Shown one piece after another: positions 54,823 to 63,971 of a stretch of DNA of 64,000 nt. Origin of the DNA: JAPOXR01 sp965199765 (GTDB lineage: Bacteria > Pseudomonadota > Alphaproteobacteria > Rhodobacterales > Rhodobacteraceae); contig CBDATC010000002.1 of NCBI GenBank assembly GCA_965199765.1, positions 496,001-560,000 of the forward strand. The letters are read 5' to 3'. Position 1 is the stretch's first letter. Every line of letters starts with the position of its first letter. The translations under genes and the position numbers were made by a program. The notes beneath the pieces were generated by a model that was not told the origin of the DNA, did no database searches, and saw nothing but the letters and a program-made list of their open reading frames with translations.

Positions 54823-55969
54823 CTTCCCTTACCTTCCCGTTGGAAAGCGTAAGAGCTAGATTACCCTGAAGCAGCTGTAGCGCGTCGTCGCCAAACACCG
54901 GACCTCGCCAGCCGTGCAGCGGCTTTGCCGCTGTGCTTCCCGCTCCGATTTCTTCCAAGTCCTGTGTTGTCGCGATCAATCGTTCAGCAACTCCCAGTTT
55001 TTCAGATCTTTGGCTGAGCAATACGCGCAGCAAGTCTGTTGTGGACTTTTGCGCCTTTTGCGTTTGCGGTCGGCTGGGCAACGATAAGTCCTTTTCCCGA
55101 TCGGCTGCCCGCCTCAGTGCTGACAAAAGGTCTTTGGCAATTTGACGCGACTTCATGGAGTTAGGCAAAAATCTTGATTTAGCGAGCTGATTCTGAGTTG
55201 TCGGTCGGCTTCCGGCCAATTCCACCAGAGCTTCGTCCCTGATGATCCAATTCCGTGGTAGATTCCGCCTCTGGGCTTGAATTTCCCGGTACTTCGCAAG
55301 CTCACATAACGCGGCCTGAAAACTTGGCGAACCGCTTTTGCTCCTTTTTATGCGGCGCCAAGCGTCATCAGGATCGGTTTCGTAAGTGCTTCGCTCGGTC
55401 AGGTGCTTGGTCTCTTCATCAATCCAAGTCATGCGACCGTTCTTCATGAGCTGCGAACTCAACTTTTTGTACACCTCGCGCAAATGATCAACATCCGACG
55501 CGGCGTATTCCAACTGGCGCGCAGTTAGCGGCCGCAGCGACCAATCGCTGATTTTGGACGAATGATTGATTGAATTCCCACAAACCTTGCGAACCAAGGT
55601 TTCATATCCGACATGTTCTCGAAAGCCGCATGCCATGGCCGCTATCTGCGTATCGAAAATTGGCGTCGGCAACACATCCAGCATTTGCAAGAATATCTCC
55701 AGGTCTTGGCGTGCGGAATGCAAAACCTTTACAACGCGTTCATCATTAAACAGATCGATCAATGGTTCGAGACTGAGTTTCGGAGAGAGCGTGTCAAAAA
55801 GCGCGATGCTATCGGAATCGGAAGCAGGAATGGCCATTTGCAGAACGCAAATCTGTGAGTAGTAGGTTTTCTCGCGCAGGAATTCCGTATCCATGGTTAC
55901 AAACGGAAAGGTCCGGGCGCGGTCGCAGAAACCGCTCAGAGAATCCGTTGTTTGGTGCAGTTTGTACAT
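54812..55969 (-). CDS. rnd: Ribonuclease D
   Basis: 3'-to-5' exonuclease that trims tRNA and other small RNAs; 385 residues from the ATG at 55969 (MYKLHQTTDSL), while upstream codons give unrelated residues. DEDD exonuclease motifs: VTMDTEFLREKTYY, then LHSARQDLEIFLQ and QLEYAASDVDHLREVY. One HRDC domain (REIQAQRRNLPRNWIIRDEA) follows. No defect seen. Confidence 0.95.
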   Translation of the reverse strand: MYKLHQTTDSLSGFCDRARTFPFVTMDTEFLREKTYYSQICVLQMAIPASDSDSIALFDTLSPKLSLEPLIDLFNDERVVKVLHSARQDLEIFLQMLDVLPTPIFDTQIAAMACGFREHVGYETLVRKVCGNSINHSSKISDWSLRPLTARQLEYAASDVDHLREVYKKLSSQLMKNGRMTWIDEETKHLTERSTYETDPDDAWRRIKRSKSGSPSFQAALCELAKYREIQAQRRNLPRNWIIRDEALVELAGSRPTTQNQLAKSRFLPNSMKSRQIAKDLLSALRRAADREKDLSLPSRPQTQKAQKSTTDLLRVLLSQRSEKLGVAERLIATTQDLEEIGAGSTAAKPLHGWRGPVFGDDALQLLQGNLALTLSNGKVREVRV

Positions 55970-56137
55970 GCGGATGTCCTTGCAGAATAACTTCGCCAAA
56001 CGTTCCGATTAGCGATCGGTTCGTGCATCTGGCAAGGCGCGCATGCTACATTCCAGCGGTTCTGCGGACAAGACAGGAACTTGTCACCGGCACTTTGCAT
56101 GATGTAGGCAAACCCCGAAAACAAGGGAGTGTGTTGA

Positions 56138-56572
56138 TTGCGTGCACTTATTCAGCGTGTAACCCATGCAAAGGTGTCTGTTGAAGGAACATTGGTCGGC
56201 AGCATTTGTGAAGGCATGGTTGTCTTTGTATGCGCTATGCGCGGCGATAGCTCGGAAAAGGTTTCAACCTTTGCCCGCAAAATTGCAAATCTTAGGATTT
56301 TTCGTGATGACGCGGGCAAAATGAACCGCTCGCTTTTGTCAGTCCAAGGCTCTGCTCTGATCATCAGCCAATTTACACTCGCAGCCGACACTTCACGCGG
56401 AAATCGACCGGGATTTTCTGAAGCGGCTCCACCTGACATTGGTGAACAGCTCTATCGGGAATTCGTCGCCGCCATGACTTCATATGGCACAGTTCAAACC
56501 GGGATTTTCGGGGCTGATATGCGCGTCGATTTGTGCAACGACGGTCCGGTTACGATCTATCTTGACATTTAG
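56138..56572 (+). CDS. dtd: D-aminoacyl-tRNA deacylase
   Basis: Hydrolyses D-aminoacyl-tRNA to protect translation; 144 residues starting at TTG (56138) with a ribosome site (AAGGGAG, 56123-56129). Motifs: MRALIQRVTHAKVSVEG, the catalytic-site SQFTLAADTSRGNRPGFSEA (usually SFTEA), and a typical C-terminus, GADMRVDLCNDGPVTIYLD. It is divergent from rnd. A standalone gene, normal length. Confidence 0.95.
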   Translation: MRALIQRVTHAKVSVEGTLVGSICEGMVVFVCAMRGDSSEKVSTFARKIANLRIFRDDAGKMNRSLLSVQGSALIISQFTLAADTSRGNRPGFSEAAPPDIGEQLYREFVAAMTSYGTVQTGIFGADMRVDLCNDGPVTIYLDI

Positions 56573-57556
56573 CTTGGACTTGCGTCGAGTTCCAGGTTCT
56601 GCAGCTGCTCATTCAAATTTCATAAGCTGCAGTTCAAATGCTTTCGACACATGCGCAGCTTAAAAGTAACAGACGTAATCCATCTGCGCGCATTCTGAAT
56701 TCTTGCTGAAACCAACAAACCGATTCACAAAGAGTTGGAAGTCGTTCGAGGATTCCACCCTGTCCAGCATAGACATGCCTTCGAGAGGTCACATCGGCAG
56801 GTTGGCCTAACGAAACCGAATCGTACGAATTTCAACTTGTGATGGTCAAAGAAAGCGGATCTGAGGTGATTGCCCGTGAGCGGTGGACTTTCTTTGTCAT
56901 GGCGTCTCTATTGCAGCCACTTGAAGCGGATCCATATCTAACGGGGATTCGGGACAACTGAACTTGGTTGAAGAAAATCCTGCCGCAGAATCGTTCTCGA
57001 GCGCCGCTTGAGCGTCTTCAGAACTAATTTAATGGGGTGAGCTTTCGACAAGGATCAGCATTCACCCGCAGTTATTCGTCAATGAATTTGTCGATATGTC
57101 GAGACTGGGAGGATAAGATGCAGTCTGCATCCCCACCATGCGTCCCATGCTGCCCACCGACCAAGTAGGTTCGAAGCTTTCCAGGCCGGACAAACTGTCA
57201 TAAACACTGAATTTTAACTATTCGACCTCCACGAAAAAGACGCGTCCGACTGTTCTCACAGTTACACAAAAAATGGAATGTCGTTATCGGATTCCAATCC
57301 GTAAATTCGCGCCGCCCGCAGTCTGCCAATTGCGGCTACTGCCACGAACACTTCAGTAAAGTCTGCACTATCATCAACGGCACCGCCGACAGGTCCCGCG
57401 AACGAGCAATCGGTCCAAAGCTAAATTCGGATGGAGAATATTACCTGCTAAAACAACAGTTAGGTGCCAAAATGTTATTTCTCAGAGTGAGTTACTGAAG
57501 TTTTACAAATTTGAGATTTTGTCTTTTCGGCAACTTTCCATACCGACCGAACTGGC
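56573..57556. other. About 980-base region without a recognised gene
   Basis: Between dtd and tRNA-Asn. A hairpin (CTGCAGCT 56599-56606 with AGCTGCAG 56625-56632) may end dtd transcription. A 60-codon plus-strand stretch at 56782-56961 (ETESYEFQLVMVKESGSEVI and then ARERWTFFVMASLLQPL) reads like protein but has no early start codon, so it may be a gene remnant. A second open stretch at about 57210-57499 is less convincing. Confidence 0.45.
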
Positions 57557-57631
57557 TGGCTCCGGCGGCAGGATTCGAACCTGCGACCAATTGATTAACA
57601 GTCAACTGCTCTACCGCTGAGCTACGCCGGA
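57557..57631 (-). tRNA. tRNA-Asn (anticodon GTT)
   Basis: On the minus strand: acceptor TCCGGCG pairing with CGCCGGA, D-loop AGCGGTAGAGC, anticodon loop with GTT (GACTGTTAATC), T-arm GGTTCGAATCC. The 3' CCA is encoded. 75 nt. Confidence 0.97.
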
Positions 57632-57673
57632 AAGACGCGGTCAATTAGCAAATACTCCCTGAAGCAGCAAGTC

Positions 57674-58597
57674 CTATTTTCGGTTTAGGATTTTGAATTT
57701 TGCTCTAAATCCTTCTTCTCCCTCGGATTTCACAATGCCGCGCTCTTGCAAATCCAAGAAATGAGCAAAGACATTGCGAGCGGCTGCAGGCATAATTTCA
57801 GGCTGGATATCGTAAATCTCTCCAGCCACTTCAGATGCGGTCATTGCGTTCCTTTTCAATGTCTCAATGATTTGGCCTTCGCGCTCCCTGCGATGATTGA
57901 TCAAAAACTGCAACATGTCCTGAGGATTCGAAATCCGATCGCCATGACCTGGCAGATAGATGGATTCCGACCGACCAATCAAACGTTCCAAGGAACGCAT
58001 ATAATCAGTCATGCTCCCCTGCGGAGGCGAAACCACACTCGTAGACCAGCCCATCACATGGTCACCTGAAAACAAAACACCTGAGTCCGGAAAAGAAAAG
58101 CAGATGTGGCCACGGAAGTGTCCAGGAGTCCAAAGCGCTTGGAGAGTCCAGCCATCTCCTGTAATGACCGCACCTTCGCCGATATAGTCATCAGCCTGAA
58201 ACCGGTTATCAACTCCTTCTCGGTCATTGAAAGCATTTACCGTGGCTTCATGTGAAGGCACCGAAAAACGATGGGCGAGCACATTCGCCCCTGTCTCCGC
58301 AGCAAGCTTCGGCGCCAGCATGCTGTGATCGGAATGATTGTGCGTGATCAAGATCCAGTCAATCGCACCTGGGTCAGGCACTGAACCCAGTATCGCTTGA
58401 AGGTGCTGTGCATCATCCGGTCCCGGATCAATAACAGCCATACCCTTGGATTGTCCGACGATGTAGGTATTGGTTCCAGTGAACGTCATCGCCGATGGAT
58501 TCCGCGCAATGATGCGTCTGACGTTCGGCGCCACGCAAATAGCCTGACCGTAGTCAGGGACAAAATCACGCGATAATCGAGTCGACCTTTCGCTCAT
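57674..58597 (-). CDS. MBL-fold metallohydrolase (LACTB2-like)
   Basis: 307 residues. The zinc motif is THNHSDHSML (HxHxDH), then His-type ligands in TPGHFRGHICF, Asp in LFSGDHVMGWST and His in YLPGHGDRI. The C-terminal winged-helix tail (LIETLK-like IIETLKRNAMTASEVAGEIY) is found in LACTB2-type hydrolases, some of which are endoribonucleases. The substrate is unknown. It is divergent from the EnvZ-like kinase, with about 90 bases between. Confidence 0.9.
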   Translation of the reverse strand: MSERSTRLSRDFVPDYGQAICVAPNVRRIIARNPSAMTFTGTNTYIVGQSKGMAVIDPGPDDAQHLQAILGSVPDPGAIDWILITHNHSDHSMLAPKLAAETGANVLAHRFSVPSHEATVNAFNDREGVDNRFQADDYIGEGAVITGDGWTLQALWTPGHFRGHICFSFPDSGVLFSGDHVMGWSTSVVSPPQGSMTDYMRSLERLIGRSESIYLPGHGDRISNPQDMLQFLINHRREREGQIIETLKRNAMTASEVAGEIYDIQPEIMPAAARNVFAHFLDLQERGIVKSEGEEGFRAKFKILNRK

Positions 58598-58689
58598 CCT
58601 TGCCTCGCTTTAACGAAACCAATAGATTAAATTACATGCACATCAGCAATCGATGCACGACGATTTTGCGAGTAATTCGCGTTAACGCA

Positions 58690-60102
58690 ATGTTGGTCTA
58701 TCTAAAGGCGCTGATGCCCAAGGGTCTGCGAGGCCGCGCCGTCGTGATCCTGCTTTTCCCTGTCATCATGATACAACTGGTCGTGGCAGCTGTGTTCATT
58801 CAAAAACACCACGATCTTGTCACGCGCCAGATGGTATCAAACGTCGAACCCCAAATCCGGCTTGTGCTTGCACGAATCAATTCCGCTTCAGATATAGAAG
58901 ACGCAATTGATCGAATTACCCCGATTACCGTGCCCGGAAATCTCCAAGTGACGATTCATGCGGACACGTTGGACGAACAGACCGACAAGCGTCTGTTCTA
59001 CGATTTTTCGGGCAAAATCGTGGTGGACACTCTCAAAGAGTCGGTGCAGAGCATCCGCTCTATTGATCTTCTGTCCAACGATGGAAAATCCGTGCGGATA
59101 CTCGCCGGAACGCCGCTGGGACAAACCGAAATCGTGCTCAGCCGGCTCAGCGTATCTCCTTCAAATCCGCATCAGCTTCTTGTCTTGATGTTCGTGACCG
59201 GCATTGTTCTGACCGCGTTGGCTTACGCGTTCCTGCGAAACCAGCTGAAACCCATCATTCGCCTTGCCGCTGCTTCAAAGGCATTCGGCAGAGGTCAAAC
59301 CATTCAAATCAACGAGTCGGGCGCTACCGAAGTTCGAGAGGCAACACGGGCATTCCTGGATATGAGGAAACGCATTGAAAGCCACATTCAACAGCGAACC
59401 CAAATGCTGTCTGACATAAGCCACGATCTCAAAACCCCGTTGACAAGACTCAGAACCGGCTTGGAATTACTGGATGAAACCCCGGACACCAAAGAGTTGA
59501 TCAATGACGTCAAACTCATGACGTCAATGGTGCAGGAATTTGTCGACTTCAGCAAAGACGCCAAGCGCGAGGACTTTTGTGTGATTTGCATTGGCCAACT
59601 CATTGACGCCATCCGTCGCGATTCTCAGTTGCCCAGAAATGTGCTGAACATCGTTGTTGACAACACAATTCAAGCAGACCGGGAAGCTGAAATTCGACCG
59701 CTTGCAATCCGTCGGGCGGTGCAGAATCTCGTTCAGAATGCATATAAGTTTGCTGACGAAACCAAGCTGACCATCTCAGCGGCCGACCAAGCGCTGATAT
59801 TTTGTGTAGAAGATAACGGTCCGGGCATTCCCGAGGACAAATTCGACGAAGCGCTGCGGCCTTTCGCGCGTCTCGACCCGTCCCGGAATCTCAGTCAAGC
59901 AGACGGTGTCGGACTTGGTTTGGCCATTACCGAAGACATCGCCAATCGACATGGCGGGTCGCTTCAACTTGGATCAAGCCAAGAATTGGGAGGACTGCGA
60001 GCGACCCTAACGATTTCCGTTTCCAAACCGCCGTCTGAGAACGAAAGGTGGGAGGAATTGGTAGGCCCGGAGGGATTCGAACCCCCAACCAAAGCGTTAT
60101 GA
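58690..60102 (+). CDS. EnvZ-like membrane histidine kinase without an adjacent regulator
   Basis: About 470 residues from the ATG at 58690 (MLVYLKALMPKGLRGRAVVI); the longer start at 58600 adds non-conserved residues. Two membrane helices (VVILLFPVIMIQLVVAAVFI and LVLMFVTGIVLTALAYAFL) flank a sensor of about 130 residues; then HAMP, an H-box (LSDISHDLKTPLTRLR) and HATPase (NLVQNAYKFA, VEDNGPGIP, GVGLGLAITEDIA). The usual ompR partner is not beside it. Its last 13 codons lie inside the oppositely oriented tRNA gene at 60059-60134, and the tail they encode is unlikely to be functional. Confidence 0.9.
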   Translation: MLVYLKALMPKGLRGRAVVILLFPVIMIQLVVAAVFIQKHHDLVTRQMVSNVEPQIRLVLARINSASDIEDAIDRITPITVPGNLQVTIHADTLDEQTDKRLFYDFSGKIVVDTLKESVQSIRSIDLLSNDGKSVRILAGTPLGQTEIVLSRLSVSPSNPHQLLVLMFVTGIVLTALAYAFLRNQLKPIIRLAAASKAFGRGQTIQINESGATEVREATRAFLDMRKRIESHIQQRTQMLSDISHDLKTPLTRLRTGLELLDETPDTKELINDVKLMTSMVQEFVDFSKDAKREDFCVICIGQLIDAIRRDSQLPRNVLNIVVDNTIQADREAEIRPLAIRRAVQNLVQNAYKFADETKLTISAADQALIFCVEDNGPGIPEDKFDEALRPFARLDPSRNLSQADGVGLGLAITEDIANRHGGSLQLGSSQELGGLRATLTISVSKPPSENERWEELVGPEGFEPPTKAL

Positions 60103-60134
60103 GCGCTCTGCTCTGACCATTGAGCTACGGGCCC
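60059..60134 (-). tRNA. tRNA with CAT anticodon, best read as tRNA-Ile2 (lysidine type)
   Basis: On the minus strand: acceptor GGGCCCG with CGGGCCT (a G-U first pair), D-arm AGCTC/GAGC, anticodon loop CTCATAA and T-arm GGGTTCGAATCCC. The CCA is encoded. CAT serves Met, fMet or Ile2. The loop context and the following GCTTTGGTTG resemble E. coli Ile2 more than its elongator Met. Elongator Met is the alternative. 76 nt. Confidence 0.9.
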
Positions 60135-60199
60135 TCAAGCGAAGTTACAGATACGCGGCGATGGCGACGGGGTCAACTATCTGTAGGTTCGCCGGGTTC

Positions 60200-60619
60200 C
60201 TATCCAATAATTTCCAAGTCGGAAAAGAAAAAGGCAATCTCCACTGCTGCAGTGTCAGGACCGTCGGATCCGTGAACTGAATTTTCCGTCAACGAAACCG
60301 CAAAGGTTTTTCTAATGGTGCCCTCTCTTGCATCTGCAGGATTCGTCGCGCCCATGACATCCCGGTGCAAGGCAACGGCATTATCCGCTTCAAGAACCTG
60401 AACCACAACCGGTGCAGAAGTCATGAATTCGCACAATTCACTATAGAAAGGCCGATCCTTATGCACCGCATAAAATAACTCTGCCTGCCCGGGCGTGAGT
60501 TGTATGCGTTTCTGGGCGATTATTCGAAGCCCGGCCGATTCCAACATCGCATTGATCTGTCCGGTCAAGTTCCGCCGAGTCGCATCAGGTTTAATTATCG
60601 AAAGCGTTCGTTCAGTCAC
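60200..60619 (-). CDS. ndk: Nucleoside diphosphate kinase
   Basis: Balances NTP and dNTP pools by phosphate transfer through a His; 139 residues, normal length. Motifs: ERTLSIIKPDATRRNL, MGATNPADAREGTIRKTF and the catalytic His in ENSVHGSDGPDTA. In alphaproteobacteria it often lies near holC; here the DegP-like gene and an IS relic intervene. The start at 60619 agrees with the family. Confidence 0.96.
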   Translation of the reverse strand: MTERTLSIIKPDATRRNLTGQINAMLESAGLRIIAQKRIQLTPGQAELFYAVHKDRPFYSELCEFMTSAPVVVQVLEADNAVALHRDVMGATNPADAREGTIRKTFAVSLTENSVHGSDGPDTAAVEIAFFFSDLEIIG

Positions 60620-61047
60620 ACCGCATCCTCTGAATCTTCAATCCGGCCTAACACCGTCGAGTGCGGGCAATATCACGGTCTTGCGCATATGCAAGCCTTC
60701 TGTGCACCCCACCGGGTAAATCCAAAAACCATCGGTTCAGCTATTTTGCGAGAAGTGGGATGTTTCCCGGTTCGCACGAAAAATGGATGCCGGTGTCAGT
60801 TTCGGAACGCTGAAGAGACTGGAGACTTGATAAAACCGCCGGACCAGCATGGACCGAAATTGGCTGGCAGCAGAAGCGCCGCACCTCAATCAACACAGTT
60901 AATCTTGCAAGGCCAAATACAATCCCGGCCAACAGCGGTCTGCAGCGCTTGGTTCGAATTCTGATATATTCACCACATAGTGGCGCTTATTCTCTTCCAT
61001 GCCGAGCCCTTGCAATGCAAGGGCTTCAGCAAGCGGATTTCAAAATT
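60620..61047. other. 428-base region between ndk and the DegP-like gene
   Basis: No conserved coding sequence on either strand. It should hold the ndk promoter (minus strand). I see no clear terminator for the DegP-like gene. Confidence 0.5.
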
Positions 61048-62877
61048 TCAGGCGGTAACGCTTCTTGGTCGAGACCTCTCGATTGGCAAAACCAGATAGC
61101 GGGTTCTGCCTCCGATATTCACCCGCAACACCACGGTTTTGTGCCCCGAGTCGCGCGCATCCTCTATTGAATCGCGGAGTACATCGACAGACTTCAATGG
61201 CGTGAGATTGATTGCCGTAATCACATCGCCAGACCGGATCCCCTTGATTTCTGCGGCCGAATCCGGCTGGACCGCCAGAACAAGAAGTCCGATTCCATTC
61301 TCGCCCTGATTGGCGATTTTTCTGTCGCTGCTGAACTGCAAACCGAGTATATTTTGCTCGTCCGACTCCGTATCCCTTTGCGCTGCGGATTGGGTGTCGA
61401 GTCCTTTTGCTTCTTCGCCGCCGCTCAGAATCACCTTTATGACGAGTTCTTCAGTACCACGCAAAACGTTTATTTCGGTTTCAGTGCCAGACCCCGCATC
61501 GGCCACCATTCGGATAAATGACCGGCTGTCTTTGACGTGCTCTCTTTGAAACCGGACAATCACATCTCCAGATCTGAGCCCGGCTTCACGACCAGGACCT
61601 TCCAGAACGTCGGTGATCAATGCTCCGGCGCTCTGCGTGAGATTCAGCGCATCGGAGATTTCGGTTGTGACATCCTGGAGTCGGACTCCGAGCCACCCTT
61701 GTTTGGTCTTTCCATGTTCGATGAGCTGGTTGACGATGTTGGACACATCATTCGATGAAATCGAGAATCCCAAGCCCGAAAAACCATCGTCGCGTGAACG
61801 AGGACTCAGATGCTGAGTGTGGACTGACACGAGATTTCCGTCTCTGTCGAAAACCGGCGCTATCGAATCCGCATAATTCGACGGATCATTTTCGCAAATT
61901 AACGCGGTGGTCCAGTTCCAACAATTTTGCTCGTAGCGTGGCGACTCGTCGCCGAAGAGATACTCATTATTATCAAGGTTGGAACATATTAAATATGGCA
62001 TTTGTTCTTTAAGTGAAATACAGTCATATCCAAATTCACTCCAACTGGGCGTTGCCGCTGAAGGAAAATTCATCGAAACAGCAGCATCTGCATCAGCCGA
62101 GCAGAAACCGATCTGATCGCAGCTCTTGACCCCCGGCAAATTGAGCGCCAAATTTACCTTCGGCATGCGGGTCAGTGACCGCAAAATGAACCACGTGCCA
62201 TCGATGCTTCTTCCGCCGAATGCCAAGACTCCTTCAAACACGGAAAGAGTGCCCAGATCAGGCGAATGGCCGAACATCAGGACACGTTCACCGGCTCTAA
62301 CGGCTTCGCTGTCTCCAAATCTAACTGCAGTTAAGCCGTCTGCTTCGACTTTAAGCAGTGCGATTCCAGTCCTGGCATCAGAGCCAACGGTCCGTGCGTC
62401 CAGCTTCCTGCCATCGAACAGTTCCACCTGCACGGATTCACTGTTTTCCACCAACTCCAGTGAGCTGACGACAAAACCCTCCGAATGCACGATAAACCCA
62501 GTGCCGATTTTTGTGCTATATCGTGCCGAAATTTGATCAAATACTGGCATCATACAGCTTTTTTTCCCTATGCAGTCATAAAAATATGTCATCCCATCGT
62601 GCTCAATCAAATCGTCATCGAACTCTATGATTCCCAATTCCAAATCTAAATCAAAAATCCCTGGAACCTCTTCTTTCTCGCTCGTGCTGCGTGTGACAGA
62701 AATCTTGACAACCGACGGACGAAGCTCTTCGACAAAATCAACGATTGAAAAATCGTGACTTTGGTGCGCTGCTGCTGGACCACTGAAATACGCGGCTGAC
62801 GTGACCAATGCTGATATGGCAACGACGAAACAAACCGTTCCGTCGAATACACGCCCTGGGTGCGAAACATTCAGCAT
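61048..62877 (-). CDS. DegP/HtrA-family pseudoprotease with cysteine-rich insertion and two PDZ domains
   Basis: 609 residues, exported (signal about 1-37, ending PAAAHQ). The trypsin-like domain is recognisable at GTGFIVHSEGFVVSS (125-139), but the catalytic triad is gone: the NNHVV His position reads SSLELV, the Asp position reads ARTGIALLKV, and GNSGG is replaced by NYADSIAPVFDRDGNLV. Between the last two lies an insertion (about 225-330) carrying most of eight cysteines (C102, C108, C253, C259, C286, C298, C319, C328), an even number suited to disulfides. Two PDZ domains follow (about 391-485, with GWLGVRLQDVT, and about 508-600, with SGDVITAIN). Inference: a periplasmic binding or chaperone-like protein, not a protease. 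It could also be a regulator of an active HtrA. Confidence 0.88.
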   Translation of the reverse strand: MLNVSHPGRVFDGTVCFVVAISALVTSAAYFSGPAAAHQSHDFSIVDFVEELRPSVVKISVTRSTSEKEEVPGIFDLDLELGIIEFDDDLIEHDGMTYFYDCIGKKSCMMPVFDQISARYSTKIGTGFIVHSEGFVVSSLELVENSESVQVELFDGRKLDARTVGSDARTGIALLKVEADGLTAVRFGDSEAVRAGERVLMFGHSPDLGTLSVFEGVLAFGGRSIDGTWFILRSLTRMPKVNLALNLPGVKSCDQIGFCSADADAAVSMNFPSAATPSWSEFGYDCISLKEQMPYLICSNLDNNEYLFGDESPRYEQNCWNWTTALICENDPSNYADSIAPVFDRDGNLVSVHTQHLSPRSRDDGFSGLGFSISSNDVSNIVNQLIEHGKTKQGWLGVRLQDVTTEISDALNLTQSAGALITDVLEGPGREAGLRSGDVIVRFQREHVKDSRSFIRMVADAGSGTETEINVLRGTEELVIKVILSGGEEAKGLDTQSAAQRDTESDEQNILGLQFSSDRKIANQGENGIGLLVLAVQPDSAAEIKGIRSGDVITAINLTPLKSVDVLRDSIEDARDSGHKTVVLRVNIGGRTRYLVLPIERSRPRSVTA

Positions 62878-63008
62878 TTCTATCTCCTCTTGCTGTTATC
62901 GCATCTCGTCAATGCTGATGATCTGATCGGGATGCTGATATGTATCTAATCAGGTAAGATATACGCTGCAACCCATTGATTCAAATAAGAATTTCTTAAT
63001 GATACCGT

Positions 63009-63345
63009 ATAGACTCTTTCGCACTTTCCATCATGCGGCGGCGGCTCCGTTATGTTGAAGTTTCATCTCGCGCGGCGGATCCAAATTCATTTGCTTTCGT
63101 TTGATCCACTGAATGCCGGCGACGTGTTTCAACCTGGCCGCAGCCAGGTGGAGACAGGATTGACCATCGGGAAAGGCCCCATCGACCCTGGTCCGTCTTC
63201 GAATTTCCTTCATCAGCCGTTCCAGCGGATTGTTCATCCCGACTTTGCGCCGATGGCTGTCGGGGAAGCTGTAACAGCTGAGCGTCTTCTGGATCTTCTC
63301 TTCGTCCGGATCAGCCGCCTTGTTCAACCTCTAGGAACGCAGTCC
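63009..63345 (-). mobile_element. IS256-type transposase C-terminal half with element end
   Basis: Minus strand, 98 codons: EKIQKTLSCYSFPDSHRRKV, then NNPLERLMKEIRRRTRVDGA and FPDGQSCLHLAAARLKHVAG, matching the end of IS256-family (Mutator-like) transposases. The element end ACTCTTTCGCACTTTCCATC lies just beyond the stop (63013-63032). The N-terminal two thirds, including two of the three catalytic acids, are absent. Confidence 0.85.
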
Positions 63346-63491
63346 GGCAACCACAGCCCCGGCTTTTCCCGCAGCTGTTTCCCAGCCTTGGTAACCAAGG
63401 ATAATTTGCGCAACGCACTTCTTGGCCAGAGCCGCCTTTTCCGATTCTCAAGCGTCCATCGAAGACGACTTTATTACGCTGACACCATAAA

Positions 63492-63971
63492 TCAGACAGA
63501 TGCAGCTGTCGCATTCTTCTCCGCGACCTTACTCCAGCGGCCGCCGATTTCCTGCCAATACTGAACATACAAACCGGCCTTTGCCATCTTGGACCAGAGG
63601 CTGCGAGCCGAATCAAGTTCATCGGACCGGTCACCACAGAATACAAGTGAAATCCGTCGCCAGTGATCCGTTTCGGCAGGTGCCAGCTCCGCACCGTCAA
63701 ACATAAAGAGGAATTCAGCACCATTCAAACGTGTTGGCTGCAAAGAAAGCAAAATCGGCTGTTCGGAAGCGAATGGCTTGCCCGCCACGCCGTGCGGCAA
63801 AAAGTCATCTTTTGGTGAGATCCACAAATCACTATCCATCTTTGCCAATGCGGATTCGTTTCCCGCTAGAAGCAAGACTTTCCAGCCTGCTGCTAATGAC
63901 TTCTGCAGCAATCTTCGCATGACCCGAAACAACCGCTCTTGATTGGTGTGATAAAAAAAGATCTCGGTCAC
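63492..63971 (-). CDS. holC: DNA polymerase III chi subunit
   Basis: Clamp-loader accessory protein linking the holoenzyme to SSB. From the GTG at 63971 (MTEIFFYHTNQERLFRVM) it has 159 residues; the GGAGACGGAG before it is a good ribosome site, and a TTG at 63992 would add seven residues. Family segments: LLQKSLAAGWKVLLLAGNE, LWISPKDDFLPHGVAGKPFA, and FLFMFDGAELAPAETDHW near the middle. The C-terminus after WRRISLVFCGDRSDEL is complete. The neighbouring pepA usually seen upstream would be beyond the window. Confidence 0.92.
   Translation of the reverse strand: MTEIFFYHTNQERLFRVMRRLLQKSLAAGWKVLLLAGNESALAKMDSDLWISPKDDFLPHGVAGKPFASEQPILLSLQPTRLNGAEFLFMFDGAELAPAETDHWRRISLVFCGDRSDELDSARSLWSKMAKAGLYVQYWQEIGGRWSKVAEKNATAASV

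Noticed and set aside
57210..57499. Open stretch of about 95 codons with a CGYCH (CxxCH-like) motif
   Set aside because: It has no usable start codon until near its end, no signal peptide and no other cytochrome features; a single short motif in an open frame is likely chance.
60062..60102. Kinase C-terminal tail GPEGFEPPTKAL as a protein feature
   Set aside because: It is the antisense translation of the tRNA T-arm and anticodon region, a known source of spurious tails, so it is not interpreted as a domain.
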